Assembly (NCBI GenBank): GCA_027449005.1
Contig: DAIDML010000188.1
Coordinates: 1-7,135, forward strand
Reading direction: 5' to 3'
DNA length: 7,135 nucleotides
From: Erysipelotrichaceae bacterium
Lineage (GTDB): Bacteria; Bacillota_I; Bacilli_A; Erysipelotrichales; Erysipelotrichaceae
Position numbers and translations under genes: made by a program. This document shows, piece after piece, positions 6,489 to 7,135 of the stretch (position 1 is its first letter; each line of letters opens with the position of its first letter). Under the pieces are notes generated by a model, which made no database searches, had not been told where the DNA came from, and saw only the letters and a list, made by a program, of their open reading frames with translations.

Positions 6489-7135
6489 GTTGATCTTTGT
6501 ACCATCACCATGAAGGTGTATCCTAATAAACTGATTAACGAAAAGGTTAGGGCATAGACGAGGGGAAAAATCATGAAGCACACAGCACTGATCACAAGAC
6601 CACTAAGTGCGTTAATAGAGGATTTTGATGACGACACTTGATTAAGAAAAGCACTGAAAAACAAGGCAGTTAAGATGAATTCTAGTCCTTGAAGTTGAAT
6701 GTTAAGGCGTGATCCTAGCAGATGACCAAGCAGTGTTGCACCACTCCAATAAAGATAGTGTAGGGTAGATAAGATTAAGATTGATGATGAGTCAAGGTGT
6801 GGATTCATTTCTAAGGTGGTGAAGGTTTCATCACTTAAAGTGAAGTTAGACCAGATTTCACTGCTCTTGGATTCAAAAGGAAAGCGACGACGCTTTAAAC
6901 TGTAAAACAGATGACGAGCATTCACTAAGAAAGCAATCAGTGTCATTTGAATGAGTGGCAGAGGATGAGTCAACCAAGGTAAAGCCATCATCTGAATTGA
7001 TCCTCCAAACACCAACAGTGAAAACAACAACGCTCCCCACCACGGTATCCCGTTTTGATTCATCAAATAGCCATAACTCATGCCAAAGAACAGATATCCT
7101 AAAAAAGTCGGCCAACTTAGGCATAATGAGAGTGA
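6485..7135 (-). CDS. azlC: AzlC, large subunit of the branched-chain amino acid exporter (5' end outside the window)
   Basis: The frame gives 216 residues and stays open to the right edge, so the true start lies beyond 7135. The 18 codons upstream of the ATG at 7081 encode SLSLCLSWPTFLGYLFFG, which leads into MSYGYLM. This matches the conserved N-terminal LGY-x-x-x-G-x-x-xG helix of AzlC, so the ATG at 7081 is internal. Other family marks are LVFGGSIQMMAL, LIAFLVNARHLFYSL (the N-x-RH motif) and FTLSDETFTTLEMN (the conserved DE-T-F loop), followed by several membrane helices. Family length is about 230-240 residues, so about 15-25 are missing. It forms the exporter with AzlD, with which it overlaps by four bases. 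It converges on the peptidase operon and is not part of it. Its promoter and any regulator lie outside the window. Confidence 0.9.
   Translation of the reverse strand, partial: SLSLCLSWPTFLGYLFFGMSYGYLMNQNGIPWWGALLFSLLVFGGSIQMMALPWLTHPLPLIQMTLIAFLVNARHLFYSLKRRRFPFESKSSEIWSNFTLSDETFTTLEMNPHLDSSSILILSTLHYLYWSGATLLGHLLGSRLNIQLQGLEFILTALFFSAFLNQVSSSKSSINALSGLVISAVCFMIFPLVYALTFSLISLLGYTFMVMVQRST

Noticed and set aside
6489..6581. Longer AzlD start at GTG 6581
   Set aside because: It adds 31 residues unlike AzlD inside azlC. ATG 6488 gives the standard length and the usual ATGA overlap with the azlC stop.

Overview
The window looks like chromosomal DNA of an AT-rich, Gram-positive-type bacterium (Bacillota). 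The evidence is purine-rich AGGAGG-type ribosome sites, a consensus TATAAT box, compact co-directional genes with ATGA overlaps, and protein families common in Firmicutes. An Erysipelotrichia-like host is a guess from general flavour only. I see no mobile element, CRISPR array, rRNA or tRNA. Nearly every base is coding or short regulatory sequence.

Positions 1-112 hold the last codons of an upstream gene, a perfect hairpin terminator and a promoter. A tight six-gene transcription unit then runs rightward from 113 to 6156: (1) a small membrane-anchored NusG domain II protein; (2) a Gx-family membrane protein, a pair resembling EetA/EetB of the flavin-based extracellular electron transfer locus; (3) and (4) the two halves of a heterodimeric type IV ABC exporter, with complementary degenerate ATPase motifs; (5) an all-alpha, dimeric-type dUTPase; (6) an M42 metallo-aminopeptidase. 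Successive genes overlap or are separated by at most 14 bases, so they are probably co-transcribed. A second hairpin at 6155-6176 closes the unit.

From 6177 to the right edge, two overlapping genes on the minus strand encode AzlD and AzlC, the two-subunit branched-chain amino acid exporter. AzlC is cut by the window edge, and its reading frame stays open to the last base. The two transcription units converge on the shared terminator.

The individual families are known. The parts worth a second look are the EetA/EetB-like pair placed directly before a heterodimeric exporter instead of a prenyl-diphosphate synthase, and the clean division of labour between the two ATPase halves. I found no strong sign of a wholly new system.
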